DNA of 35,357 nt from Rhabdochromatium marinum (GTDB lineage: Bacteria; Pseudomonadota; Gammaproteobacteria; Chromatiales; Chromatiaceae): NCBI RefSeq assembly GCF_016583795.1, contig NZ_NRRS01000036.1:1-35357 (forward strand), read 5' to 3'. Each line of letters begins with the position of its first letter. Position 1 is the stretch's first letter. A program made the position numbers and the translations under genes. Below the pieces are notes generated by a model that saw only the letters and a program-made list of their open reading frames with translations, did no database searches and was not told the origin of the DNA. Shown piece by piece: positions 1-8,101 of this stretch.

Positions 1-76
1 TGGGCAACGTCGAGGCGCGCAGCTCCGCACGAACGGCCGGGGTGGTGCGGGCGTTTTTATGAAGTCGAACCTGCAT
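1..76 (-). CDS. IS481-family transposase, N-terminal 25 residues, cut by window edge
   Basis: The reverse strand from 76 runs open to the window edge and begins MQVRLHKNARTTPAVRAE. The LHKNAR(T/L)TP opening is what I recognise from IS481-type integrase/transposases, where it leads into an N-terminal helix-turn-helix. A good ribosome binding site (GGAGG at 85-89, 8 nt spacing) supports this ATG. Only the very start is visible, so the catalytic DDE domain cannot be judged and the element may be complete or broken outside the window. The family call rests on a short stretch. Confidence 0.6.
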   Translation of the reverse strand, partial: MQVRLHKNARTTPAVRAELRASTLP

Positions 77-733
77 CGTTCATGCCTCCATGGTCTGATC
101 GTCGCTGGTTGCTGGTCGAGATAGGGGTCGTTCAGCCTCTAGGCAATCCGCCTTGAGCTCGGCGATAAGTGCTTCAAGAACTGCTCGAGCGAGGAACAAA
201 GGATGGCTCCTCTTTGGCAAATAATCACACGGGACGGGACACCTTCCGAATGGGCATGTTGTCCTCCTCGCCGCCCGTGAGCGGCTGGGTTGATCCGGCG
301 CATCTTGGAACAAGATCGACGCCGAGATGATCGAACCGCCATTGACCATGATGGGCCAAGGCGGCCAAACCACGGCGGGGATGGCGTTGCGAACAGGAGG
401 TTTCGGGAGGGAAGCCTGGACGCTCCGGTGTTGCTCAACCCCGCCAGATCGACTGACGGGGGTCACCGGTCAGGCGATCAGCACGTGCGCGCTGGTATTT
501 TGCCGAAGGGTCGGCGATTACGGTGGCAGCGGCGCGGTGATGTGCGAAGTTGATTGGCGGAGAACGCGCGAGCGAAATCACGCGCACGCGGAATCGCCCT
601 GCCGCCTGATTGGGAATCGGCGGCAGTCGGTGTGGTCGCGACGGTGAGTATGGTGACTTGCAAGGCGTTATCCTGACAGCGGAGCATGATGGAAACGGTT
701 GCCTGGAGACATCCGCGAACGTGAAAGTCTAGA
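77..733. other. gene-poor stretch upstream of the IS481 start, no assignable gene
   Basis: Several overlapping open frames occur on both strands (for example a reverse frame ending at 80, just before the IS481 start, and forward frames from 290 and 327), but none has a recognisable domain, a convincing ribosome binding site or coherent codon use. The block between about 290 and 480 may be debris from a mobile element, since it sits beside a transposase start, but I cannot name a family. Confidence 0.4.
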
Positions 734-770
734 CCCGATGCGTTCGCCTCGCAAGCGGCGAAGCATCGGG
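734..770 (-). terminator. hairpin downstream of the nucleotidase-like gene
   Basis: An 8-bp stem (CCCGATGC 734-741 with GCATCGGG 763-770) continues, after one bulged G, into a 6-bp stem (TTCGCC 743-748 with GGCGAA 757-762) around an 8-nt loop. It lies 36 nt past the stop of the reverse-strand nucleotidase-like gene, as expected for its transcript end. There is no clean T-run on either side, so it may act as an mRNA 3' end stabiliser or a Rho-linked end and not as a classic intrinsic terminator. Confidence 0.45.
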
Positions 771-805
771 AACATTTGACGGAACTCAGGCCTTCCAGGG
801 GCGCT

Positions 806-1963
806 TCAGCGGCGCACTAATCGCCCGTCGATCCCAACATCCACTCGGCCTTGCTGGCGAAAGGCATCGGTCACCAGATCCAAAATGAGAAGCCCGGTCT
901 CCGTCGCATCCGGTAAGTCCTTGAGTTCGGCATAGCCGTCGCCACCAGCGGTCAGGAAATCCGGCATCACCAGCCAGTAGTCGGCGTCTCTGTCCAGCGG
1001 CTTGCCGCCGACCTGAATTTCTTGGGCGGTGCCGTCTGCGATCATCAGACGCACGCCGGAGACCTGGAGAAAGCCGCCGGGATCACCCCGTGGGTCGAGG
1101 GCAGCGGAACGGTTCAGCACCTGCTCAAGTCTGGCACCGCTGATGGTGGCGGTGACCAGTTCGTTCCCGAATGGAAAGGCCTGGTGGAGATCGCGCAGGC
1201 GCACCGCGCCGGCTGGCAGGCCGGCGCGGAAGGTGCCGGCGTTGAACAAGGCCACATCGGCTCCGGTCTGGGCGCGGGCCAGGTCGCCCACCCAGTCGCC
1301 GAAGTTGCTTTCGTTGCGGCGGATGACCGCGCGGCTGGCGTCGAGCCGTCGCGCGTTGTGGCCAACGACCACCTCGATCTCTGCGGCGGATCGCATGGCA
1401 ATTCCGCTGGTGTTGCGTGGATAGGTGGTGGTGGTCAGTTCCTCGGTAACCAGGCCAAGGATCCCGATACGCGGGCCATTCGGCGGATGCAGGACCAGGG
1501 TCGCCGGCGTTGGAAACGGAATCGGCGTGACCTCGAGGTTGGCGGCCAGGATGGGAAAGCCGGCTGTGGCGAGAATCTGGCGGAAGACCTCTTGGCCGTA
1601 ATCCAGCTCATGATTGCCCATCACCGCCGCATCCACGCCGATTTCGGTCAGAATCTGGATATCCGGGAGGCCAAGAAAAACCGTCGAGGTGACGTTGCCC
1701 TGAAGGAGATCACCACCGAAGAGCAGCACCACCGGCCGGGTTGGATCTTCTTTGCGGATGGAGTCCACCAGCCCGGCAAGTCGGGCGATCCCGCCCAGGT
1801 GCTGACCCGTGGTCGGCGTGCCTCCCTGATCTTCCACCGGATCGAGCTGACCGTGAAAGTCGTTGAAGTGCAGCAGAGTCAGCGGCAGCGCCTCGCCGGC
1901 TAGGGCGAGTGTCGGCGCGAGCAGCATCGCAACCGCCAGGACAATAATAAACGGGCGCGTCAT
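806..1963 (-). CDS. UshA/5'-nucleotidase-family exported protein with an internal deletion in the metallophosphatase domain
   Basis: 385 residues. Residues 1-22 form a signal peptide (cleavage after ALA), so it is periplasmic. Calcineurin-type metal-ligand motifs of the 5'-nucleotidase family are visible at the start: HFNDFHG (D35, H37), LLFGGDLLQG and VMGNHELDYG. The C-terminal nucleotide-binding domain begins near VVGHNARRLD and continues with the typical RRNESNFGDWVGDL and TAGGDGYAEL motifs. Between them about 120-150 residues usual for the family are missing, including the second-half metal ligands (the SH-G and GGHSH motifs). Family members are normally 500 residues or more. The reading frame is open, so it may be expressed, but hydrolysis of nucleotides is doubtful. 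Its ATG overlaps the stop of the upstream membrane protein gene (ATGA at 1960-1963), implying coupled translation. Confidence 0.85.
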   Translation of the reverse strand: MTRPFIIVLAVAMLLAPTLALAGEALPLTLLHFNDFHGQLDPVEDQGGTPTTGQHLGGIARLAGLVDSIRKEDPTRPVVLLFGGDLLQGNVTSTVFLGLPDIQILTEIGVDAAVMGNHELDYGQEVFRQILATAGFPILAANLEVTPIPFPTPATLVLHPPNGPRIGILGLVTEELTTTTYPRNTSGIAMRSAAEIEVVVGHNARRLDASRAVIRRNESNFGDWVGDLARAQTGADVALFNAGTFRAGLPAGAVRLRDLHQAFPFGNELVTATISGARLEQVLNRSAALDPRGDPGGFLQVSGVRLMIADGTAQEIQVGGKPLDRDADYWLVMPDFLTAGGDGYAELKDLPDATETGLLILDLVTDAFRQQGRVDVGIDGRLVRR

Positions 1964-2484
1964 GGGATTGTGGACTGATTCGATGGCAGGCCAATTACCG
2001 GAGCTGATACGTCAAGCGCGGACGGTCCAGCCTCGATCACGGACTGAGGTTTTGCCAACCGCAAACGCCGATAAGCGCCGAACGCGATCAGAAAATCACT
2101 GACGGACAGCAGGCTTTCACTCGCGCCATGGAGCGCATCGGCATGGGCGAGGCTCGGCAGGCCAAGTTGAAAGGTCGCCACCCGGGTGGCGACAATCGCC
2201 CCGGCGACGAAAACCAGCAGAAACCAGAATCCCGCGATGCTCCATGGCGAGAACAGACTGGGGCTTTGGCGATGCACCACCAAAAGCAACACCAGAAACC
2301 CGAGATACGCGAGATTCGCACCGGGGAGCAAGGCGGACAGGCCATCCGCGACCCACAGTCGGCTCAAGCCCCAGGTCAGTCCCAAGATCAGGAGCGCGAG
2401 CGTGAACCAAACGGACGGGATGCGCCGGATGCGCAGCATCAGCAGGGTTGCGCACAGCAGCGACAGGCTGCCCAGGAAGGTCAT
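1960..2484 (-). CDS. small polytopic inner-membrane protein, unknown function
   Basis: 174 residues from the chosen start. I do not recognise a family. There are four to five hydrophobic stretches, roughly residues 2-16, 24-42, 52-68, 83-105 and a weaker one near 130-145, with an arginine-rich turn LRIRRIP after the first; the C-terminal 35 residues are polar. A longer start at 2535 exists, but it has no ribosome binding site, while the ATG at 2484 is preceded by GGAAGGA about 9 nt upstream and starts directly with a transmembrane helix. The gene is coupled by an ATGA overlap to the nucleotidase-like gene, so the two are probably one transcript and may work in the same envelope process. Confidence 0.6.
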   Translation of the reverse strand: MTFLGSLSLLCATLLMLRIRRIPSVWFTLALLILGLTWGLSRLWVADGLSALLPGANLAYLGFLVLLLVVHRQSPSLFSPWSIAGFWFLLVFVAGAIVATRVATFQLGLPSLAHADALHGASESLLSVSDFLIAFGAYRRLRLAKPQSVIEAGPSALDVSAPVIGLPSNQSTIP

Positions 2485-2655
2485 GAGTCGCGATCCTTCC
2501 AGATGAATGATGGCTGTTGGCAGTGACAGCAGCATGATTGCGGATGAAGGTCGTTGATCAGGCGAGCTAGTCTAGCACCTGCCTTGCACGCCGGATGGAT
2601 CCGTCAGCATACGATTGGCGGATGGCATCATCTTGACCCGAGCACGCCTGATTCC

Positions 2656-2790
2656 ATGACCGACCTGCAACCGCCCTCCCCCACGCCGGCCGAACGCTCC
2701 CTCGCCGCCGGCGACAACCGCCGCTTCTTTGGCCATCCGAGCGGACTGGCGATGCTGTTCAATGTCGAGTTGTGGGAGCGTTTCTGCTAG
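2656..2790 (+). pseudogene. POT/PTR2-family peptide transporter, N-terminal stub interrupted by an insertion sequence
   Basis: The first 44 codons end in FFGHPSGLAMLFNVELWERF and then C-stop. The FFGHP-GL--LF--E-WERF pattern is the conserved cytoplasmic N-terminus and first-helix start of proton-coupled di/tripeptide transporters, which normally continue YYGMRA and run to about 450-500 residues. Homology stops exactly at a CTAG (2787-2790), a target shape used by IS5-type elements, and IS5-like sequence follows. The rest of the transporter is not seen on the far side of the insertion debris, so this is a dead remnant. Confidence 0.75.
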
Positions 2791-3212
2791 GGCCTGTCAT
2801 CAATTAAGCAGGACGCATGCTGAGGCCAAGTGTACACCGGCGAGAAAGTTGCGAGACAGCTTGTCATATCGGGTGGCAATCGCCCTGAACTGCTTGATCT
2901 TCGAGAAAAAGTTCTCAATCAGATGGCGCGCTTTATACAATTCCTTGTCGTAAGCGCGTTGGACCAGGCGGTTGCGCTTCGGTGGAATCACCGCTATCGC
3001 CCCGCACGCTTCCAACACATCAAGCACCCGCTCAGCCGCATCATAGGCCTTGTCCGCGAGCAGTGCTTCGACCTCCAGATCGACCAGCAAGTGATCGGCA
3101 CCGACCAAATCCGAGGCCTGTCCTCCCGTCAGATAAAAACCCGTTGGGTTACCCAAGGCATCGGTTCGAGCATGAATCTTCGTGCTCAATCCGCCTTTGC
3201 TGCGCCCGAGGA
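2791..3212 (-). mobile_element. IS5-family (IS427-like) insertion sequence remnant
   Basis: The remnant begins with GGCCTGTCATCAATTAAG directly after the CTAG that cuts the transporter, which looks like an IS terminal repeat. It carries the C-terminal part of a transposase on the reverse strand and stops abruptly near 3210, where a different transposase fragment begins. The 5' part of the transposase and the other terminus are missing, so the element cannot move by itself. Confidence 0.6.
2800..3210 (-). pseudogene. IS5-family transposase, C-terminal fragment
   Basis: Translation in the reverse frame gives LGRSKGGLSTKIHARTDALG, then LLADKAYD and a late HLIENFFSKIKQFRAIATRY. This is the usual second-orf arrangement of IS427-type IS5 transposases: the middle Asp (ADKAYD) and the final Glu with the Y-(2)-R-(3)-E-(6)-K-like spacing are present, but the first catalytic Asp lies in the missing upstream part. 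The frame has only a TTG (3189) as a possible start, in the middle of the conserved GGLSTKIH motif, so I read it as a truncated gene and not a shorter real one. Confidence 0.75.
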
Positions 3213-3377
3213 ATTGATGACACGCCCTATCGCACCGTGCGCGGGTTATTGCCCTCTCGTCGCACTTTCTTTGAGCATCTGAGAGCCTTGCTGCAATATC
3301 TGTCGTTCGAGAGTTGGGATCATTTGCTGAAATTTATGCTCAATGAACTGGAAGGCAAAATCCCTGACACTGGGTAG
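3213..3377 (+). pseudogene. C-terminal fragment of a second transposase
   Basis: The forward frame reads IDDTPYRTVRGLLPSRR, then TFFEHLRALLQYLSFESWDH and LLKFMLNELE, ending at a stop at 3377. It looks like the tail of a DDE transposase (the --FFEHLRAL--YL-FESWDHL pattern of IS4-like proteins as I remember them), but the family assignment is uncertain. It abuts the IS5 remnant at about 3211-3213, so one element was probably inserted into or recombined with the other. No catalytic residues remain. Confidence 0.45.
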
Positions 3378-3438
3378 GGGGTTAAATTGAGAACTGCTGG
3401 GCGATGAGCGCTTCGAGCATCTCGCAGGACTGTCCGGG

Positions 3439-3444
3439 TATAAT
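3439..3444 (+). promoter_or_regulatory. possible -10 box (TATAAT) for the diguanylate cyclase gene
   Basis: A perfect TATAAT lies 28 nt before the ATG at 3473, in the short gap after the transposase fragment. It would start a transcript with a leader of about 20 nt. No good -35 hexamer is visible at 16-18 bp, so the promoter may need an activator or may not be real. It supports the ATG at 3473 over the in-frame start at 3404, which would lie upstream of this promoter. Confidence 0.35.
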
Positions 3445-3472
3445 CCAGAATTTGCACCTGTACCCGCCCCAG

Positions 3473-6427
3473 ATGCCTAAGCTCCACTTTTCGCTGTACC
3501 TGCTGTTTTGCCTGCTATTCAACCTGCCGGCACCGGGGCTGGTCGCAGCTGAGTTGGCGCTTACCAGCGACGAGACCGCCTTCCTTGCCGCGCATCCGAG
3601 CATCCGCGTCAGTAGCGAGCAACACTGGGCACCCTACGACTTTATCGACAATGGCGTCTCGACCGGCTACTCGGTTGACTATCTCCAATTGCTGGCGAGC
3701 AAGGTTGGCTTGGAACTGGAGTTCGTGCAAAGCGCTGACTGGCGGAAGCTGACTGAGGCCTTCTGCGCGCGGCGCATTGATCTGATTCAGGCTATCGACC
3801 GTTTTTCGCTGGACCTCGATTGTGGCATTCCGATCGAGCCACCGATGATTCGCGAAGCGGTTCAATTCGCCACGCGCACTAATTTCAAGCCCGTGGAGCG
3901 ACTCGAAGATCTGTTTGGGCTGCGAGTCGCGCTCTATTTCGATACCGAAACCACGCGCTGGTTCCTTGATGCCTATGGGGAGCGGGTCACCCCAGTGTTC
4001 ATCCGCTCACCTCAGGAGGGGCTGCGGGCGGTGGCTGAGAATCGCGCCGATGTGATGCCAGAGTTCGGCTCGGTGCTGGGGTATTACGTCAACCATGAGG
4101 GCTTCTCTGGGCTTAAAATTGAGGGCTACCTGGAGGAAATCGGCCTGCTGGATATTCTGTTCGCGGCGCGCGGCGACTGGCCACTGTTGGCGAGTATTCT
4201 GGCCAAGGCGCAGCAGGCAATCCGGCCATCCGAGCTGGCCGCGTTGCGTGAGCGCTGGCTTAAAGCACCGCCTGTCTCGACCGCGCGGATCTCCGGGGTC
4301 GAGCTGACAGCGGACGAACGCGCCTTCCTGCTGACGCATCCACGCATCCGGGTACAGAACGAGCAGGACTATCCGCCCTACGATTTTGTCGATAACGGCC
4401 AGCCGGCCGGCTTCTCCATCGATTATCTGCGCCTGATCGCGGCACGCACCGGCCTGGAGTTTGAATTCATCAGCAGCTTGAGCTGGGCCGAGCTGCTCGC
4501 CCGCGCCCGCGCCGGCGAAATCGATGTACTGCACTCCCTGCTTGAGACGCCGACCCGACGTGAGTTTCTTGCCTTCACCCGGGCCTACGTCAAGGACTAC
4601 CTGGCCCTAGTGGTGCCCGCCGGATCGCTGATCCAAAATTTCGATGACCTGCGCGGCAAGCGCGTGTCCGTGCTCAAGGGCGGTGCCGCCGCAAGCGCCA
4701 TCGCCAGGGAGCACCCTGAGGTCGAACTGGTAGCGTATGCGTCCACCCGCGCGCTGCTCAAGGCGGTGGTTTATGGCGAGGTGGCTGCGGGTCTCATCAG
4801 TCAGGCCGTGGGTACCTACATCGCCGAGCAGGAACTGCTGCCAGCGCTGGAATATCGCCATCTTGATGCGCTCGACCGCACGGCCCGCCCCTGGCACATC
4901 GGCGTACGCAAGGATTGGCCTGAGCTGCTCAGTATCATCGAGAAAGGCATGGACGCCATCCCTTATATGGAAGTCGCAGAGCTGCGCCAACGCTGGCTGA
5001 CACACAACAGCCACCCGCCGCAGACGCTGATACTCAGCCCGGCCGAGCGTCGCTACCTGACGCAAAAAGGGCGGCTGCGCCTGTGCATCGATCCCGACTG
5101 GATGCCCTTCGACGCCATTGATGCCGACGGCCATGAGATTGGTATGGGAAGCGACTATCGCGCACTGTTCAGCTCGCTGCTCAAGATCCCAATCGAGCTG
5201 GTGCCCACGCGCACCTGGGTCGGGTCGCTGCGCAAGGCCAAGGCACGCGATTGCGACATCGTCGCTCTGGCCACGCCCACGCCCAATCGCGCCCACTATC
5301 TCGATTTCACCCAGCCGCTGGTGCGCGTGCCCTATGTGATCGCCATTGCCGACCGGCGGCTGTTCATCGAAGATTTCGACCGTGTCGCCGATCAGCGCTT
5401 CGCTGTGGTGCGCGGCTATGCGGTGATCGAGGATCTGCGCGCACGCTATCCTGGCATCGAGCTGGTGGAGTTCCCAATGATTGAGCAGGCTCTGCGTGCC
5501 GTGCTCGCTGGCGAGGTTGACGGCTACATCGGCCTGACTGCGGCCATCGGCTTTGCTATCCAGCGCTATGGATTGGTGGATCTGCGCATCGGCGGGCGCC
5601 TGCCGCTCGACAGCCAGCTCACCATGGGCGTGCGCAACGACGAGCCACTGCTGCGCGACATTTTCAACAAGGCTATCACCGAGATCGGCCCGCGCGAGCG
5701 CGACCGCATCTATCGCAAATGGGCAGCCGTTACTCAGGAGCGGGTGCTTGATCGCAGGCTGCTGGCGCAAATTCTCATAGCCGTCGCTTTGTTGCTGGGG
5801 CTGTTTATCTTTTGGAACCGGCGCATGGCCCGCGCCAAGCGGGAGACCGATGTTGCGCTCGAACAGCTTGCGCAGGCCAAGCGGGAGATCGAGACCCAAA
5901 ATGCCCGGCTCGAGCAGCTGTCGACCACCGACACCCTGACCGGCCTGCCGAACCGCCTCAAGCTCGACGCCGAGCTGGCGCGCGAGTTCGCCCGCGCCGA
6001 GCGCTATGGGGCGCCGCTCGCGGTGATTCTGCTCGACATCGACCACTTCAAGGAGATCAACGACGGCCATGGCCATCTGGTCGGCGACCAGGTGCTTATC
6101 GCCTTTGCCCGGCTGCTGCAAGCCCGCCAGCGCGCCACCGACCGCGCCGGGCGCTGGGGCGGCGAGGAGTTCCTGATCCTGTGCCCGTACACCAATGCCT
6201 CGGGTGCGCTCAGCCTTGCTGAGGAGCTGCGCCGGGACATTGCCGGCCACCAGTTTGCAGAGATCCCCGGCTCCATCACCGCCAGCTTCGGGGTCGCCAG
6301 CTATCGCCCCGGCGACACCGCCGTCAGCCTGATCGGCCGCAGCGACACCGCGCTCTACCGGGCCAAGGCTGCCGGGCGCAACCGGGTCATCGAGCTTGAC
6401 GACGAGGCATCGACTCGCCTCGACTGA
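3473..6427 (+). CDS. membrane diguanylate cyclase with three tandem periplasmic solute-binding (SBP_bac_3) domains
   Basis: 984 residues. A signal/anchor (about residues 1-25, ending in VAAELAL) leads to three successive extracytoplasmic solute-binding type 3 domains, about residues 30-275, 285-520 and 525-755. Each opens with a similar phrase (for example AFLAAHPSIRVSSEQHWAPY, AFLLTHPRIRVQNEQDYPPY, YLTQKGRLRLCIDPDWMPF). One transmembrane helix (about 763-783) and a short coiled coil join them to a GGDEF domain (about 820-980). The active-site loop is GGEEF (896-900), and the product-inhibition I-site R887-A-T-D890 lies exactly five residues before it, so the enzyme should make c-di-GMP and be feedback-inhibited. 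The ligand is probably an amino acid or similar small molecule (inference from domain family). The in-frame start at 3404 was rejected because the ATG at 3473 begins a proper signal sequence. Confidence 0.93.
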   Translation: MPKLHFSLYLLFCLLFNLPAPGLVAAELALTSDETAFLAAHPSIRVSSEQHWAPYDFIDNGVSTGYSVDYLQLLASKVGLELEFVQSADWRKLTEAFCARRIDLIQAIDRFSLDLDCGIPIEPPMIREAVQFATRTNFKPVERLEDLFGLRVALYFDTETTRWFLDAYGERVTPVFIRSPQEGLRAVAENRADVMPEFGSVLGYYVNHEGFSGLKIEGYLEEIGLLDILFAARGDWPLLASILAKAQQAIRPSELAALRERWLKAPPVSTARISGVELTADERAFLLTHPRIRVQNEQDYPPYDFVDNGQPAGFSIDYLRLIAARTGLEFEFISSLSWAELLARARAGEIDVLHSLLETPTRREFLAFTRAYVKDYLALVVPAGSLIQNFDDLRGKRVSVLKGGAAASAIAREHPEVELVAYASTRALLKAVVYGEVAAGLISQAVGTYIAEQELLPALEYRHLDALDRTARPWHIGVRKDWPELLSIIEKGMDAIPYMEVAELRQRWLTHNSHPPQTLILSPAERRYLTQKGRLRLCIDPDWMPFDAIDADGHEIGMGSDYRALFSSLLKIPIELVPTRTWVGSLRKAKARDCDIVALATPTPNRAHYLDFTQPLVRVPYVIAIADRRLFIEDFDRVADQRFAVVRGYAVIEDLRARYPGIELVEFPMIEQALRAVLAGEVDGYIGLTAAIGFAIQRYGLVDLRIGGRLPLDSQLTMGVRNDEPLLRDIFNKAITEIGPRERDRIYRKWAAVTQERVLDRRLLAQILIAVALLLGLFIFWNRRMARAKRETDVALEQLAQAKREIETQNARLEQLSTTDTLTGLPNRLKLDAELAREFARAERYGAPLAVILLDIDHFKEINDGHGHLVGDQVLIAFARLLQARQRATDRAGRWGGEEFLILCPYTNASGALSLAEELRRDIAGHQFAEIPGSITASFGVASYRPGDTAVSLIGRSDTALYRAKAAGRNRVIELDDEASTRLD

Positions 6428-6470
6428 TTGGGCTGGTGTACGCGCTCTCGCTGGCGCCGCTGGAGGTGAC

Positions 6471-7476
6471 TCATACCCCTGGCCGCTCGGTCTTGATCAT
6501 GGCGATGAAGGCCTCTCTTGCCCAGATCGTGCATCAGGGCACCCTGACGCAGGAGTTCAAGTTCCGCGTCAGTGAGACCGATATAGCGCCCGAGTCGCAC
6601 CGAATAGCGCGTGACTCGTCCGGAATGGCTGGCCGTGTAAGCGTCCTTGGCCTCCAACGCCTTGGCGAGGGATTTCATCATGCCGAGGGAGGCATCTTCC
6701 ATCTCCCGGATGAGTTTCTCGATGCTATCTGCCATTCGGTTGATGGCGCGACCGAGGGCGCCAATCTCGTTGCGCTGATGTCCTTCAACCCGCGCGGACA
6801 GATCGCCCTTGGAGATCCGACCGGTGATCTCGCCCAGACGCAGCAGGGGCGCAACCAGGCTGCGATACATCACCAGCCACACAATGACCAGCATCAGCAG
6901 CGTTCCGGCTAGCACCATTAGCAGGAAATCGCGCTCGAAGCGATCATCCGTGGAGGAAATGATCGCCATAGTGGCGCGCAAGTCAAGTTCGGCCTCAATG
7001 GCGGCCAAAGTTTGATCGTCTTTCTTCAGTGGCACGATGATATCGATCTGCGGCACCGCCTCACCGCTCTGGGGATTCGGCTCCCACTCAATCTCTTCGC
7101 CAATATAGGGTTGTCCAGTGCGCAAAACATCGCCGTAGTGTCCACTCAAGTCTTTCGCTCCATGGACTCCCGGCCGGGTGTCGGCAAGCAGAATGCCTGC
7201 GGGGTTGTAGATATAGAGGGAGCGGACCGAGAAAGTGTGAAAATTATCCTGATCAGCGATTTCATCTTCCAGCAGGCCTTGTAAAGGTGCGCCAGCAGTG
7301 GGTCCGCCCAGGCGGAAAATGTCACGCTCCAACCCTTTCAGAAACACTATCACCTGGTTTTTCGTCTGCTCGAGAATGGACTGCTCGAGTAACCATTCCA
7401 TATAAATCATCTGAACAACGGACACTGTGCCCATGCCGAGACAGATGATGAGAATGATTTTGCGGGCTAATGGCAT
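6471..7476 (-). pseudogene. HAMP-linked HD-GYP c-di-GMP phosphodiesterase-type protein, truncated after its HD motif
   Basis: From the ATG at 7476: a transmembrane helix (about 5-25), a periplasmic sensor region (about 26-185), a second helix (about 192-212), a HAMP domain (about 213-265) and the start of an HD-GYP domain (AKDAYTASHSGRVTRYS, then GALMHDLGK at about 312-320). The expected IGIPD motif and the whole GYP half are absent. After GK the frame runs on as a non-homologous tail to a stop at 6355, overlapping the cyclase gene in antisense. In the +1 frame a short natural-looking end, EAFIAMIKTERPGV-stop (6471), follows instead. This suggests a deletion plus frameshift. The protein cannot have phosphodiesterase activity. 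It converges on the diguanylate cyclase, its likely former antagonist. Confidence 0.75.
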
Positions 7477-7655
7477 AAGCGGCAAAGAGGAGTGGTTCTT
7501 GGCTTAACATTGGCGGTTTGCACCAAGTCACCATAGTTTTCCTTGCTCGTCAAATGACCCGCCACCAGCACTGGCGCCATCCAGTAGTGAATGTCCGCAC
7601 CCTAATGCGTCAAGCTGAATCCAAACTGAAGTCTTTCTCTACCGAGCGAACTCGT

Positions 7656-7661
7656 TATACT
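7656..7661 (+). promoter_or_regulatory. possible -10 box (TATACT) upstream of the EF-hand gene
   Basis: TATACT lies 32 nt before the EF-hand gene start in the 217-bp gap between divergent genes. The matching -35 region is weak (CTTTCT at 7633-7638, 17 bp upstream). A plausible promoter for the 7694-12467 gene run, but only the -10 is close to consensus. Confidence 0.3.
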
Positions 7662-7693
7662 CGACCCTCCCTGTGAGTCTTAAGGAGACAACC

Positions 7694-8086
7694 ATGTTTA
7701 CTATCAATGCTTTTTCCCCAAGCAGGTCGGCGGTTGCACTGATGCGGATTGCGCTGTTGTTCAGCGTTTCGGCCATGGCCAGTGCCCAAATGGGAGCGGC
7801 CGTTGGTGCTGCAACCGCTGCGGGCGTTGCCGGTGTTTCCGGTGCTATGCGTATGATGCCGGCTTTTACCGACTTCGACAGTGATGGCAATGGCCAGGTC
7901 AGCCCGAGCGAATTCGAGCAGACCCGCGCTCAGCGCATCGCCGAACGCTCGCAACAGGGCTATCAAATGCGCGGACTGGCCAATGCGCCGAGTTTCTCCG
8001 ATCTGGATACCAATGGCGATGGTGTGCTGGATAAGGACGAATTCTCCACCGGGGTGGCTGCGCAGCACCAAGCACCCACACCCTAG
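7694..8086 (+). CDS. exported EF-hand calcium-binding protein
   Basis: 130 residues. A strong ribosome binding site (AAGGAGA, 5 nt spacing) fixes the ATG at 7694 over the upstream in-frame GTG at 7673. An N-terminal hydrophobic stretch ending in AMASAQ is a signal peptide. Two canonical EF-hand loops follow: DFDSDGNGQVSPSEFE (about residues 60-72) and DLDTNGDGVLDKDEFS (about 105-117), both with Asp/Asn at positions 1, 3, 5 and Glu at 12, so calcium binding is likely. It is the first gene of a forward run that continues with an outer-membrane barrel protein and a two-component system; the location should be periplasmic or extracellular. Its exact role is unknown. Confidence 0.85.
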   Translation: MFTINAFSPSRSAVALMRIALLFSVSAMASAQMGAAVGAATAAGVAGVSGAMRMMPAFTDFDSDGNGQVSPSEFEQTRAQRIAERSQQGYQMRGLANAPSFSDLDTNGDGVLDKDEFSTGVAAQHQAPTP

Positions 8087-8101
8087 AGTTGGCGTGTACC
8101 T

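Noticed and set aside
1022-1903. Long forward open frame of 293 codons opposite the nucleotidase-like gene
   Set aside because: It is the antisense shadow of the reverse-strand gene, which has a signal peptide and clear family motifs; the forward translation has none.
2830-3377. Forward open frames running through the IS5 remnant
   Set aside because: Up to about 3212 they are antisense to a recognisable transposase; only the part after 3213 reads as a transposase tail.
4607-6250. Reverse open frame of 547 codons across the diguanylate cyclase gene
   Set aside because: Codon-bias shadow of the GC-rich forward gene; no domains and no ribosome binding site.
6436-6912. Forward open frame of 158 codons opposite the HD-GYP remnant
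   Set aside because: Antisense to a frame with HAMP and HD motifs; no own motifs.
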